Origin: Roseateles sp. | GTDB taxonomy: Bacteria; Pseudomonadota; Gammaproteobacteria; Burkholderiales; Burkholderiaceae_C | Direction: 5' to 3' | Length of the DNA stretch: 64,000 nucleotides | Assembly (NCBI GenBank): GCA_019234295.1 | Contig: JAFALK010000069.1 | Span: 62,001-126,000 of the forward strand | Part shown: piece after piece, positions 1-9,000 of the stretch | Position numbering within the stretch: position 1 is the stretch's first letter | Layout: each line of letters opens with the position of its first letter | The notes under the pieces: generated by a model | Seen by the model: the letters and a program-made list of their open reading frames with translations, nothing else | What the model was told of the DNA's origin: nothing | Database searches by the model: none | Position numbers and translations under genes: made by a program

Positions 1-586
1 GCTGGTCGATCCCTTCGCCGATGTATTGCTCGGGTGCCATATACCCCGGCGTGCCGATGGCCGAGTTCACCTGCGTGAGCCCCAGGCCCGCGATGCGCGC
101 GATGCCGAAGTCGGTCAGCTTGACCTGCCCGCTGGCGGTCAGCAGCAGGTTGGCCGGCTTGATATCGCGGTGCCAAACGCCCTGGTCGTGGGCGGCGGCG
201 AGGGCGTCGAGCAACTGGTCCATGATGCGCAGCACCTGGGCCTCAGAGAGCATGGGCGTGCCGGCCAGCACATGGTCGAGATTGCGGCCCTCGACGAACT
301 CCATGGCGATGTAGGCCGTGGTCTCGTCCTCGCCGAACTCGTAGATCGCCACCACGCCCGGATGGGCGATGCGGCCCACGGCCTGGGCTTCGTTGCGAAA
401 GCGCGCGGCGATGCTGTCCTGCTCGGCGTTGACGTCCGGGTCTCCAAGCAGGCTCTTGTGGATGGTCTTGATCGCGACGAGCCGCTGGATGTGCGGATCA
501 AAGCCCTTGTAGACCACCCCCATGGCGCCCTGTCCGAGCACCTGCGAGATCTGGTATTTGCCGATGTGCTCGGGAACTGCAGGCAC
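1..586 (-). CDS. ppkA: T6SS serine/threonine protein kinase, PpkA/TagE type (3' part off the window)
   Basis: This is the N-terminal 195 codons of a Hanks-type (PknB-like) kinase; the gene runs off the left edge. The start is a GTG at 586, eight bases after a GGGGGAG ribosome site and just downstream of the sensor gene's stop. Visible motifs, in order: the glycine loop LGQGAMGVVYKG, the ATP-binding lysine in VAIKT, the catalytic loop HRDIKPANLL, the magnesium motif DFG and the APE motif (YMAPEQY). In T6SS clusters this kinase phosphorylates the FHA scaffold or TssL, opposed by the PP2C phosphatase PppA, to switch secretion on and off. Here tagH, pppA and tagF all lie in the same cluster, which supports that role. 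C-terminal membrane or sensory parts cannot be seen. Confidence 0.9.
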   Translation of the reverse strand, partial: MPAVPEHIGKYQISQVLGQGAMGVVYKGFDPHIQRLVAIKTIHKSLLGDPDVNAEQDSIAARFRNEAQAVGRIAHPGVVAIYEFGEDETTAYIAMEFVEGRNLDHVLAGTPMLSEAQVLRIMDQLLDALAAAHDQGVWHRDIKPANLLLTASGQVKLTDFGIARIAGLGLTQVNSAIGTPGYMAPEQYIGEGIDQ

Positions 587-589
587 CGA

Positions 590-1459
590 TCACTCCCCCA
601 GCATCTTCATGGCAGTCGCGAGGCTCTTGCGCATGCGGCCGAAGGACTCGCTCAGCACGCCGATCTCGTCCTTGCCCTTGACCTCGAACTCCGGCGCTTC
701 CTCGCCCAGCGAGACCTTGTCAGCGATGGCCGAGAGCTTGGACACGGGCTGGATCACGAGCTTCCAGAGCATGAAGTTCAGGGCCGCGCCGATCAGCGCG
801 AACACCGCGGTCAGCAGGCCCACGACGACCAGCAGCGCGTGGTTGGCCTGCTTCATCGGCACGTCCATGGGGATGGAGACGACCTGCACGCCCAGCGTCT
901 CGTTCGTCTTCCAGCCGAAGCCGCCCGAGGGGCCGTAGCGGTCGACCAGCGTCTTGGGCGCGGCGTCGGGCGTGCTGTGGCAGGACAGGCAGGCCTCGTT
1001 CGTGATGATGATGGGCTTGGCGATATACAGCGCCGGGCCGGTGGGCGTCTCGCGCTCGCCGATGAACTCCTTGCGCTCGGGCTGGTTCTTGAACTGCGTG
1101 ATCACGTCCTCCTCCCAGGCCACCGCGCGGTCTCGCGGGTTGGTGGGGTTCAGCATCGCGGCCTTGTAGGCGTACTCGGGATAGACCTTCTTCAGCGCGG
1201 CCAGCACCTCGTGCGCCGAGTAGCTGGGCACCGACTGCGGCAGGAAGCTGTAGGTCATCTGCGTGGCCAGCAGCGGGCGGATCTGGGTGGCCGTGTAGCC
1301 GGCCACCGCATTGGCCTTTTCCATCAGCAGCCGGGCGCGATCAGCCACGTCGGCCTTGGCCACGTCCTGCAGCATGTTCTTCGCGACCAGGGTGGAGCCG
1401 GCCAGGCCCAGCAGGAAGACGAGCAGGAAGGCCAGGTTGAACTTGACTAAGAGCTTCAT
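590..1459 (-). CDS. DUF3365 (Tll0287-like) heme-c sensor protein with HAMP domain
   Basis: The 289-residue protein has a membrane segment near residues 5-27, a periplasmic region with a CLSCH heme-c attachment motif at 157-161, a second membrane segment near 208-232 and a HAMP-like region to the C-terminus (DEIGVLSESFGRMRKSL). This is the layout of DUF3365/Tll0287-like redox or gas sensors. No kinase, cyclase or methyl-acceptor domain follows the HAMP, so output must pass to a partner; the kinase gene starts four bases downstream of its stop. ATG 1459 is chosen because it overlaps the upstream stop as ATGA and gives a proper signal anchor (MKLLVKFNLAFLL). A longer in-frame start would add 19 residues that do not look like a signal. 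Its role in T6SS control is inferred from position. Confidence 0.8.
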   Translation of the reverse strand: MKLLVKFNLAFLLVFLLGLAGSTLVAKNMLQDVAKADVADRARLLMEKANAVAGYTATQIRPLLATQMTYSFLPQSVPSYSAHEVLAALKKVYPEYAYKAAMLNPTNPRDRAVAWEEDVITQFKNQPERKEFIGERETPTGPALYIAKPIIITNEACLSCHSTPDAAPKTLVDRYGPSGGFGWKTNETLGVQVVSIPMDVPMKQANHALLVVVGLLTAVFALIGAALNFMLWKLVIQPVSKLSAIADKVSLGEEAPEFEVKGKDEIGVLSESFGRMRKSLATAMKMLGE

Positions 1460-2316
1460 GGCTTGGATGCCGCGCGGGCGCTGGCTGGAAGTGATGGGAA
1501 GAGGATGGGGTCCCACTCGGGATGGGACTTGAGGTTCTCGATCAGGGCCGCGCGGAATTCAGCCTCGCGGGCCAGGGATTTCCAGCGTGCCAGCTCGGCG
1601 CGGCGCACGGCCGGCTCGGGCAGGGTCAGCCAGTCGCGCACGTCGGCATAACCGAGCGTTCCGACGGACTTGAGCGGCACGTCCTTGCCGGCGAAGAGCT
1701 GGGCGCGCGGCGGCAGCGTGTCCATGAAGGCGCGCGGCAGGGCCTGGATGAACTCGGGGCTGGGCCGTCCAGCCGTCTCGGGCTTGCCGGTGGCCGGCAC
1801 GGTCACGAAATCGCCGCCCTTCATGGCGACGCTGCCGGCGCCATAACGCAGCTTCCACTCGCCGCCTTCAGCGAAGACCTGGGCGCGGTTATTCGACAGG
1901 CCGAGCACGCCGCGCGAGCCCTTGCCGCTGAGGTCCACGAGACCTGAGGCCAGCATGCCTTCGGCATCGGGCGCGAGGCTGAACTTCGCCCAGCCGGCCA
2001 ATAGATAGGCGCGCGCTTTGCTGCGCTCGGCGAGCAACTTGGGCAGGACCAGCACGCGGCTGCCCGGACCCAGCAGCAGGCTGCTGCCGTCGGCGTATTC
2101 AATGCGCAGCAGCAGGGCCTGCGGGCCCAGCTCGATGATGTCGTCGGCCTTGAGCGCCACGCCTTCGGCGAGCTTGAAGCGCGTGTCGTCGCGCAGCAAG
2201 GTGGCCTCGCCCTGGGAGATCGTCACCAGGGCCGGCGCGGCCGCCTGGGCCAGCGCGGTGGCACACACGAGGAGCAAGGGCAGGAGGAGGCGAAAGGGCT
2301 GGGGCATGCGGGGCAT
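1456..2316 (-). CDS. Exported FecR-domain-like protein of the T6SS cluster
   Basis: The 286-residue product begins with a clear signal peptide (basic start, LLLPLLLVCATALAQA). A FecR-like beta domain follows at about residues 30-110, with the typical pattern of a GEATLLRD segment, a hydrophobic strand and DGSSLLLGPGSRV. The C-terminal half, rich in Arg and Glu, has no motif I recognise. The true start could be the Met at 2307, three codons later. It overlaps the DUF3365 sensor gene by four bases, so the two are probably translated together. It is likely a periplasmic accessory protein that works with the sensor and kinase, but that function is inferred from gene order only. Confidence 0.65.
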   Translation of the reverse strand: MPRMPQPFRLLLPLLLVCATALAQAAAPALVTISQGEATLLRDDTRFKLAEGVALKADDIIELGPQALLLRIEYADGSSLLLGPGSRVLVLPKLLAERSKARAYLLAGWAKFSLAPDAEGMLASGLVDLSGKGSRGVLGLSNNRAQVFAEGGEWKLRYGAGSVAMKGGDFVTVPATGKPETAGRPSPEFIQALPRAFMDTLPPRAQLFAGKDVPLKSVGTLGYADVRDWLTLPEPAVRRAELARWKSLAREAEFRAALIENLKSHPEWDPILFPSLPASARAASKP

Positions 2317-2405
2317 TATCTGCGGGGGTCCGTGCAGCTAGCGCCCGATCTCAGCGCAATTTCAAGGGGGCGGCAATCGGGGCCGCCCCGTGTCGGGCTG
2401 TCGCC

Positions 2406-4217
2406 TCAACCCAACTCTTTGAGCAGCGCTTCCAGGTCGGGATCCATGGCCGGCTCCGCGGCCGCCGGGGCCTTCTCCGCTGCAGCCGCGGGCTCCTCGG
2501 CGGCAGGCGCCGGAGTATCGTCCAGCTCGGCGAGCAAGGCGGCGAGTTCGTCGTCCACTGCGCCTTCGGTGGGCGCGGCTTCTTGCGCAGCGGCCTCCTG
2601 GCTTGATTCACTCGACGCGCTCGACTCTGCCAGACGCTGTGGCGCGGTGCTCATGCCCACGGTGCCGGCGCTGCGTGCGGCAGGAGTCCACTCGGTCTTG
2701 ACGCGGGCGTCCTTGGAGGAGCCCACGTCGGCGCGGCTGTCGCTCGCGGCCTTGCGCGGGGCGGCCGTGCTGCTGGCCAGGCCGTCGCCGTTGATGGCCT
2801 CCAGGCCGGCCAGGCGCACGCGCGCCTCGCCCTTGTAGGCCAGCACGCCGTTGATGCCGAAGCTGCGCAGCAGGCTAGCGGCGTCGGTGCCGATCAGGCG
2901 GTCTGTGCAGGGCAGGGCGGTGGAGTCGCCATGCGCATCGCGGTAGTGATGGAAGGCCAGGTCGTCGATGTTGAGCTGGCCGCCGCGCACGGCGAGCACG
3001 CACAGCGCCAGCAGCGCCGGGTGGCCCCAGAGCATGCCGCGCAGACCGGCACTGCGACTGAACTCCTCGTAGGCGAAGCTGCTGATCGGGTCGCTCTTCT
3101 TGCCGTAGACGTGGCGCAGCATGAAGCGTGGGCCCATCAGCGCCAGGTAGGAGGCGTCGGGCATGGTCTTGAGTGCCTCGAACGCCTCCTTGATCAGCCG
3201 ATGCGGCGGCTCGCGGCGGTCCACGAAGGGGTCGGTCGCCATGCCGGTGATGAAGGGCGCGCCCGCATGCGCGGCCACGCGCGCGGCTCGGCCCAGCAGC
3301 TCCGCATGCGGCGGCGTGGCGTCGAAGTGGTAGCACGCAGCGATGTAGCTGTAGCCGCCGTCGGCCTCCTGCGAGGGCTGCTCCACGAGCAGCTTGTACA
3401 GGCCTGTCTCTGAGAGGTCGTCGTTGCTGGCCAGGTCGGCGGCCAGCTCCTCGGCGCTGATGTCGATCAGGTGCACCTGCAGGGCGTGGCTGGTCTCCAC
3501 GCGGCGCAGCAAGAAATCGGCGCCGCGCCACAGCGATTCGAGGTTCTGGAAGTCGGGGTGGTGGAGCACCGCGCTCATCAGGTCGGACAGCGCCTCGTCC
3601 ACATGCGCGACGAAGGCATCCTTGTTCGGGCTGGCGGCCTGCACGACGAAGGGACCGACGATGCGGCGCAAGTAGTCGGCAATGTCGGCTTCAGCGGCTT
3701 CGGCCTTGGCCTTGCGGCCGGTGAGACGGGCGAAGTCGTCGAGCGTGGCGCCCTTGGAAGGCGTGGCGCCGCGCGAGGGGGCCTGGAGCGCCACGCGCGA
3801 GATCGGCCGGCCCGCGCCTTCGGCCCATTCCTGCAGCTCTTTGGCTGCGGCGGCGAAGGTGGCTGGCGTGTTCAGGCGCTTGCGCAGCGAGGCCAGCGCC
3901 GAGAACAGCTCGACGTTGCGGTAGAGCTCGTCCGGGTGGAAGGACTCCAGCTCGCTGATCTCGATCTCGATCGGTGCGCCCTCCGGGCCCAGGGGCAGCG
4001 AGAGCTTGAGGTTGGCGCGCTGCAGCGCATCCTCGATGGTGTCGAACTCTACGGGCCGCGGCTTGCGCTTGGCCAGTGCTGCACCCGTGTCCATGCGGCC
4101 CGAGAGCGCGCCGGCGCCGAAGTCGCCGAGCACGGCAATGCGCAGCGGGCGCTTGGCATTCCATTGTGGCGCGGTGCGGCCCACGCCGCCGAAATTGGGG
4201 GTCCAGTCAGTGCTCAT
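2406..4217 (-). CDS. T6SS sheath-like protein with fused TssB- and TssC-type regions
   Basis: The 603-residue protein looks like a fusion of both sheath subunits. Residues about 22-115 resemble TssB/VipA (IAVLGDFGAG, FDTIEDALQRAN, ELESFHPDELYRNV). Residues about 190-470 resemble TssC/VipB: HHPDFQNLESLWRGADFLL parallels HHEDYQKLESAWRGLHYMV of the separate TssC in this cluster, and YHFDATPPHAELLG and APFITGMATDPF have TssC counterparts. The last 130 residues are a low-complexity Ala/Glu/Pro tail with two similar acidic helical motifs, DDELAALLAELDD and DPDLEALLKELG. Canonical tssB and tssC are also present at 30,745-32,740, so this is a second, divergent sheath-like component. ATG 4217 is used; a TTG eight codons upstream is less likely. 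A cap, adaptor or regulatory sheath part is possible. Confidence 0.75.
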   Translation of the reverse strand: MSTDWTPNFGGVGRTAPQWNAKRPLRIAVLGDFGAGALSGRMDTGAALAKRKPRPVEFDTIEDALQRANLKLSLPLGPEGAPIEIEISELESFHPDELYRNVELFSALASLRKRLNTPATFAAAAKELQEWAEGAGRPISRVALQAPSRGATPSKGATLDDFARLTGRKAKAEAAEADIADYLRRIVGPFVVQAASPNKDAFVAHVDEALSDLMSAVLHHPDFQNLESLWRGADFLLRRVETSHALQVHLIDISAEELAADLASNDDLSETGLYKLLVEQPSQEADGGYSYIAACYHFDATPPHAELLGRAARVAAHAGAPFITGMATDPFVDRREPPHRLIKEAFEALKTMPDASYLALMGPRFMLRHVYGKKSDPISSFAYEEFSRSAGLRGMLWGHPALLALCVLAVRGGQLNIDDLAFHHYRDAHGDSTALPCTDRLIGTDAASLLRSFGINGVLAYKGEARVRLAGLEAINGDGLASSTAAPRKAASDSRADVGSSKDARVKTEWTPAARSAGTVGMSTAPQRLAESSASSESSQEAAAQEAAPTEGAVDDELAALLAELDDTPAPAAEEPAAAAEKAPAAAEPAMDPDLEALLKELG

Positions 4218-4348
4218 GGCAGTCCGTCGATCGAGGGCCAAAAAGATGGCGCTGATTATGGGCGTTAGGGACCGCGCTGCAACGTGTTCGCAGGCTCCGG
4301 CGAATCAGGCGAAACACCTTGCGCAGGAGCGACCGACGGACTTCGCGC

Positions 4349-4945
4349 TCACAAGCTCTGCGATTCACCCGGCTCGAAGAGGGCCACGACAGGTGGCAGC
4401 CCTTGGTGGCGGCGCACGATGGGCTCGCCTTGCACGCCATGGCAGATCCACAGAGTCTGGCCCGGCGCCAGCTGCAGCACCTGCTCGGCCAGCGCCCCTG
4501 CACGTTCGCCGGCCTGCAGCGACGTCCGCGCCAGTTCGGCCTCGAGCTGCTCGACGGCCCAATCCTCGTGCAAGGCATCGACCGCCAGGTCGTCCAGCCG
4601 CAACAGCCAGTCCAGCAGGCTTTGCGCGCCGGTGTCCGAAACGGGCAACTGGAGCAGTTGCGCAATGCACAGCGGGAAATAGCGCCCCACACGATCGCAG
4701 GAGGGCATGAGTACGCCAGCCCAGGCCTGTGGCCCGATCACGTTGGGCGTGAGGACGAAGCGCCAGCTGGGGCCGCTCAGGTAGCGTTCCAGCCAGGCGT
4801 CGTCCGCGGCCTGCCAATCGCCCAGGCCCTTGGCCAGCCAGGCGTCCCAGGCCTCGACAAAATCCTGCGGCAAGCGGCGCTGCGCGAAGTCGCCGAGCAC
4901 GGGCAGCTTGCCGTACCACCCTGGGGGCGAATCAGGCGTTAGCAT
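4349..4945 (-). CDS. tagF: T6SS-associated protein TagF (DUF2094)
   Basis: The 198-residue protein starts with the TagF signature GWYGKLPVLGDFAQRRLP and contains FVEAWDAWLAKGL, WRFVLTPNVIG, GVLMPSCDRVGRYFPL and the conserved C-terminal region, giving the usual TagF length. TagF is a post-translational repressor of T6SS assembly, described as acting on the FHA scaffold. ATG 4945 has GGAAAGG about ten bases upstream; a GTG at 4954 is an alternative start. It is separated from the rest of the minus-strand operon (tssM) by the plus-strand gene at 4978-6027, with only 32 bases between the two divergent starts, so its transcription must either read through an antisense gene or start inside it. Confidence 0.92.
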   Translation of the reverse strand: MLTPDSPPGWYGKLPVLGDFAQRRLPQDFVEAWDAWLAKGLGDWQAADDAWLERYLSGPSWRFVLTPNVIGPQAWAGVLMPSCDRVGRYFPLCIAQLLQLPVSDTGAQSLLDWLLRLDDLAVDALHEDWAVEQLEAELARTSLQAGERAGALAEQVLQLAPGQTLWICHGVQGEPIVRRHQGLPPVVALFEPGESQSL

Positions 4946-4977
4946 TCCGCCCACCCTTTCCGGCGCAAGACTCGACC

Positions 4978-6027
4978 ATGACCTGCTTCTGCTCCGCCAA
5001 GACTGCGTCGCTCATGGCCTCTCTGGCGGTGGTGCCGAGCTTCTCGCTGCCGCCGATCTCCATGAGCCTGATGGCTTCGCTGGCGGCCTCGCTGGGGATC
5101 AACGCCGCGCTGGGCGCATCGCTGAACGCCCACGCCAATGCCAATGCCAGTGCGAACGCCAATCTCGCGGCCATGGCCACGCTCTCGGCCGCCTTGCAAG
5201 CGAGCATGGGCATGAAGCTGGCGGCGGCGCTGAACGCCTCGGCCAAGGCCTCGGTGCAGGCGCGACTGGCGGCGGCGATCAACGGTTTCAATGCCAACGC
5301 CGGTCTGATGCTGCCCAGCGCCTCGCTGATGGCCAGCCTCTCGGCCCGGCTTGCGCCGCTGGCCTTGCTGGCCGGCTTGGTGATGGGCTTGAAGGCGACG
5401 CTGAACATCAATCTCGCGGCGCCGGGTGCGATTGCGGCCCTGTCGGCCGCCTTGTCGGCCAGCGCCAGCGCCAGCGCGGGCGTCTCGGCCAGCGCGTCGC
5501 TTTCGGCCACCGCGGCGCTCTTGGGGGCCCTGGGCCTGGGCGCCACCGCGCAGGGTGCGCTCGCGGCCAATGCCATGGCCTCGGGCACGGCCTCGCTGGT
5601 CGCTGGCCTGCCGGCCATCGGCAACTTCGGCCTGCTGGCCTCGCTCTCGGCCGTGCTCTCGCTCGTCGCGGCGATCCAGGCGGGCCTGGGCGTGAACCTG
5701 CTCGCGGCCAATGCCGGTGCCAGTCTCTCGGCTGCGCTTTCGGTGCTGCCGCTGAGCGCGCTGGCCTCGCTGTCGGCCAGCCTCAGCGCCAAGGCCTGTG
5801 TGAGTGCCTCGGCCCAGGCGGTTGCCAATGCGGCGGCGGGGCTCAATCTCGCCGGTGTGGCCGCCGCCAATCTCTCGGCCGTGGCCGCCATCTCCATGCT
5901 GCTCACCGCCATGGCCCAGGGTGGCTTGGGCCTGCCGGCCGGCAGCTGCGGCAAGCCTTGCCCGCTGGCGCTTCTCCAAGGCGTGCCGCCGATGCCGAGC
6001 ATCAGCGGAGGCGGCAGCATTCACTAG
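4978..6027 (+). CDS. Unrecognised Ala/Ser/Leu-rich protein without acidic residues, antisense inside the T6SS operon
   Basis: The 349-residue product is about 29% Ala, 17% Leu and 14% Ser, and contains no Asp, Glu, Trp or Tyr; I count about six Lys and two Arg. It has short Ala/Ser/Leu/Asn repeats such as MASLAASLG and NANASANANL, several hydrophobic stretches (LAPLALLAGLVMGL), an N-terminal CFC and a C-terminal CGKPC followed by a Pro/Gly tail. The plus strand is preferred over the equally open minus frame because that frame would use only AGN codons for about 45 serines and never TCN, unlike its neighbours. It overlaps the end of tssM by four bases. No family is recognised; it may be a secreted, membrane-active or structural protein tied to the T6SS. 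Confidence 0.6.
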   Translation: MTCFCSAKTASLMASLAVVPSFSLPPISMSLMASLAASLGINAALGASLNAHANANASANANLAAMATLSAALQASMGMKLAAALNASAKASVQARLAAAINGFNANAGLMLPSASLMASLSARLAPLALLAGLVMGLKATLNINLAAPGAIAALSAALSASASASAGVSASASLSATAALLGALGLGATAQGALAANAMASGTASLVAGLPAIGNFGLLASLSAVLSLVAAIQAGLGVNLLAANAGASLSAALSVLPLSALASLSASLSAKACVSASAQAVANAAAGLNLAGVAAANLSAVAAISMLLTAMAQGGLGLPAGSCGKPCPLALLQGVPPMPSISGGGSIH

Positions 6028-9000
6028 AGACTCTCTGGGCAGCGGAACTGCTGCATTTCGCGCATACGCAGCGGGTTGATCGCGCTGCCGGAGATGATCT
6101 CCAGCTTGGCGCGCTTGCCGTCCACGTTGACGAGCACGGTGAAGCGTTCGGGCTGTGCAGAAGGCTGCACCTCGTACTGGTTGATCAGGCGCAACAGGGC
6201 CCAGGGGCCATCGAAGATCGCGGGTGCTCCGCCGTTGGCGCTGAGCTTGATCTGCGAGGCTACGCGCTGGCTGGGCCAGGTCAGAGTCTGGGCTGCGGTG
6301 TTGCCAGCGGTGAACTTGAAGGCGGTGCCGTCCATGTCCAGGGTCAGCTCCTTCATACCGTCGCTCATCTCCACCACGCGAAGATCCACCTTGAAGCCAG
6401 GTTGCTTGCCGCCGCTGCGGAAGTAGGCGTCCTTGATGCGCGAGGCGCGCTGGAAGTCAGCCAGGGCTGCGCCGCCGGGCGGCTTGCTGCCGTCAGGCAG
6501 GGGTTTGTAGGCCCAGACGGCGAGGCCTGTGTCCACGAGGCCGGCCAGACGACGCTGGTAGAAGTCGTCGAGCAATCCGCCAGCGCCGAAAAGCTGGCCG
6601 AAGTCGTCGGGCAGCACATCGGCCTTGGCGCCTTGCGCGAAGGGGAAGCGGCCGGCCACCGTGCGCGCGCAAAACTCCGTCACCGGGCGAATCTCGTCCG
6701 AGAGTCCGGCGCGTTCAGCCGTGCGGCCCTGGGCAGCGCCTGCGCCGAGCAGGCTACCCAGCATGGACTTGATTGGCTCGGGCTGCATGGCCGCTGCGGC
6801 CTGCGCCGCTGCACCTGCGCCACTGGGGGGCGGCGGGGCACTCTTGCTCTTCTGCGCCGCGTCAATGGCGGAGAGCTGCACGAAGACGTCGTTGAACATC
6901 TTGATCACATCGTCCAGTGGCGCGGGCTGGCCGGCGGTGAGGCGGTGCAGGGCGGCGAAGTGGTCGTCCACCAAGGCTTCGAGCAGGGTGCCGTCGCCGG
7001 TCTTGCCGGCATCGGGCGTGCCGCCCACCAGGGCGGCCAAGTCGGCTTTGGCCTTGTCCACTTTCACATCGAGCTTGGGCGCGATCGTCTTCTTCTTGGC
7101 CAGTTCCTCTGCCGTGGGCACCAGCGTGGTCTCGCGCGAGGCGGCGCGCATGTAAGCGGCCAGTGGCGAGTCGGGCGCGGCGAGCACGCGGGCCACCTCC
7201 ATGCTGCGTGAGATGTCGGCCAGCTTCACCAGCTTCACGTCGTCGAGGTAGGCGTCCCAGACCTTGATGTACTCCTGCAGGTAGAGCCGACGCACGCGCT
7301 GCTCCATCTCGGGGTCGACGGCAAAGGCACCCTTGGCCGATTCGGCCGCGGTCTTGGGCGGCGGGGCCATGCCCAGCACCCACTGCTGCTCTTCGCCGAG
7401 CTGCTTGATCACCGTGCCCATCGCGCCCTTGAAGGCCTTGAAATAGCCGTCGCGGGTGAAAAGCCCGGGGATGCCGCGCGAGAGCGGCTGGCGGCTGGAA
7501 CGCTCGAAGACCAGGGCCGAGTTCGGGCCGCCGGCCGCCGCGACGGAGAACTCGGGGAAGTCGGCACCGACGTTGGCGCGCTTGAGGCGGCTGAACACGC
7601 GGTGCTCGAGCGGGAAGGCCACGAGCATGTCGCGCACCTGCGCGACCAGGGCCTTGTCCATGGGCGCGAGCGCCTGTGGGGCGCCCTCGGCCAGAGCGTT
7701 GTCCAGGTGCGCGGTGAGATTGGCGCGCTGCTCGGGCGTGAGCGTGCTGGCCAGGTTCTGGTCCCAGTCGAGGCTGACGAAGGTCTTCAGCGCCTCGGGG
7801 TCGTAATGCTCGGGCGTGTAGAGCATCAGGTAGCTCTTGAGCGCCTCGTAGGCCAGCTCCAGGTTGTTGCGGTCCACCGCACGCAGCCGTTCTTCGAGCC
7901 GGCGTGCCACGCGCGGCAGCAGGCCGCGGTCGAGGATGTGGTGGTAGCCGATCTTCATGCCGCCCATCATGTAGTCGCCCTGGTAGAGGCCCAGGCGGTT
8001 GAGCAGTGGCGGCGAGTCGATGTCGAAATCCGAGGGCTGGGGCACGGCGTAGAGCTTGTCCAGCACTTGCGGTAGCGGTGTCACGTCGGCGTTCACGGCT
8101 GGCGGCAGGCCATCCACGGCGGCCTTGGCCTCTGGTACGCGCTGGGCGACCTCCTCGATATATGCGTTGTTGCGCCGGTAGGAGATGAACCAGCCGGCCA
8201 GCAGGGCCACCGAGGCGAGGCCCAAGCAGACCAGCGCAAGGCGGCGGCGCAGACGCGTGCGCGCTTCCACCACGCGATTGGCGCCGACCAAATGACTCTC
8301 GGCGAACACCACCTCCTTCAGCAGGCGCGAGAGGAAGAAGCTCTTTCCCCGCGAGTTGGCCTGCGCGCTCACCTTGGCGTCCACGCCGAAGGTGCGCGCG
8401 AGCGTGCCCAGCACGCGGTCGATCGGCGTGCCTTCTTGCGTGCCGCTGGTGAAGTAGACACCGCGCAGCAGCGGGCGCTGCTCGAGCGAGCCGCCGCCTT
8501 CGAAAACCTGTTCGAGGAAGCCGCCCAGCAGGCCCTTGAAGCCACCGAACTGCTGCGGGAAGCTGAAGATGGCGGCGCGCTTTTGTACATCGCTCTCGCG
8601 CTCGATGGCAGCGAGCAGGCGGTCGCGCAGGCGCTTCTCCAGGGCGGCGAACTCAGACCCGAATTCGGGCAAGGGCGAATCCTGGCCGCGTGGGTCGTAG
8701 GCGAAGGTGAAGCCCCAGACCTGGTCGCGCTCCTCCTTGGTGAAGTCGCCGAACATCTCGTTGAAGCCGGCCAGCAGGTCGCACTTGGTGACCATCACGT
8801 AGATGGGCGGCCGCACGCCGAGCTGCTCGTGCAGTTCCTGGACTCGGGCACGCAGACGCTGGGCGTGGTCCTTGCGTTCGGCGGGGCTTTGCTGGAGCAG
8901 GTCCTGCACGTTGACGGTGAGCAGCACGCCGTTGATCGGCTGGCGTGGGCGCGACTTGCGCAGCAGGCCGAGGAAGGTCGTCCAGGCCTTGGCGTCCACG

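Noticed and set aside
4932..6020. Minus-strand open frame of 362 codons that would fit the operon direction between tssM and tagF
   Set aside because: Its serines would all be AGN codons with no TCN among about 45, which is unlike neighbouring genes and is explained by it mirroring an acid-free plus-strand protein.
4830..7211. Plus-strand open frame of 793 codons
   Set aside because: It lies mostly antisense to tssM, has an Arg/Gly/His/Gln-rich product and no family features; a GC-rich shadow frame.
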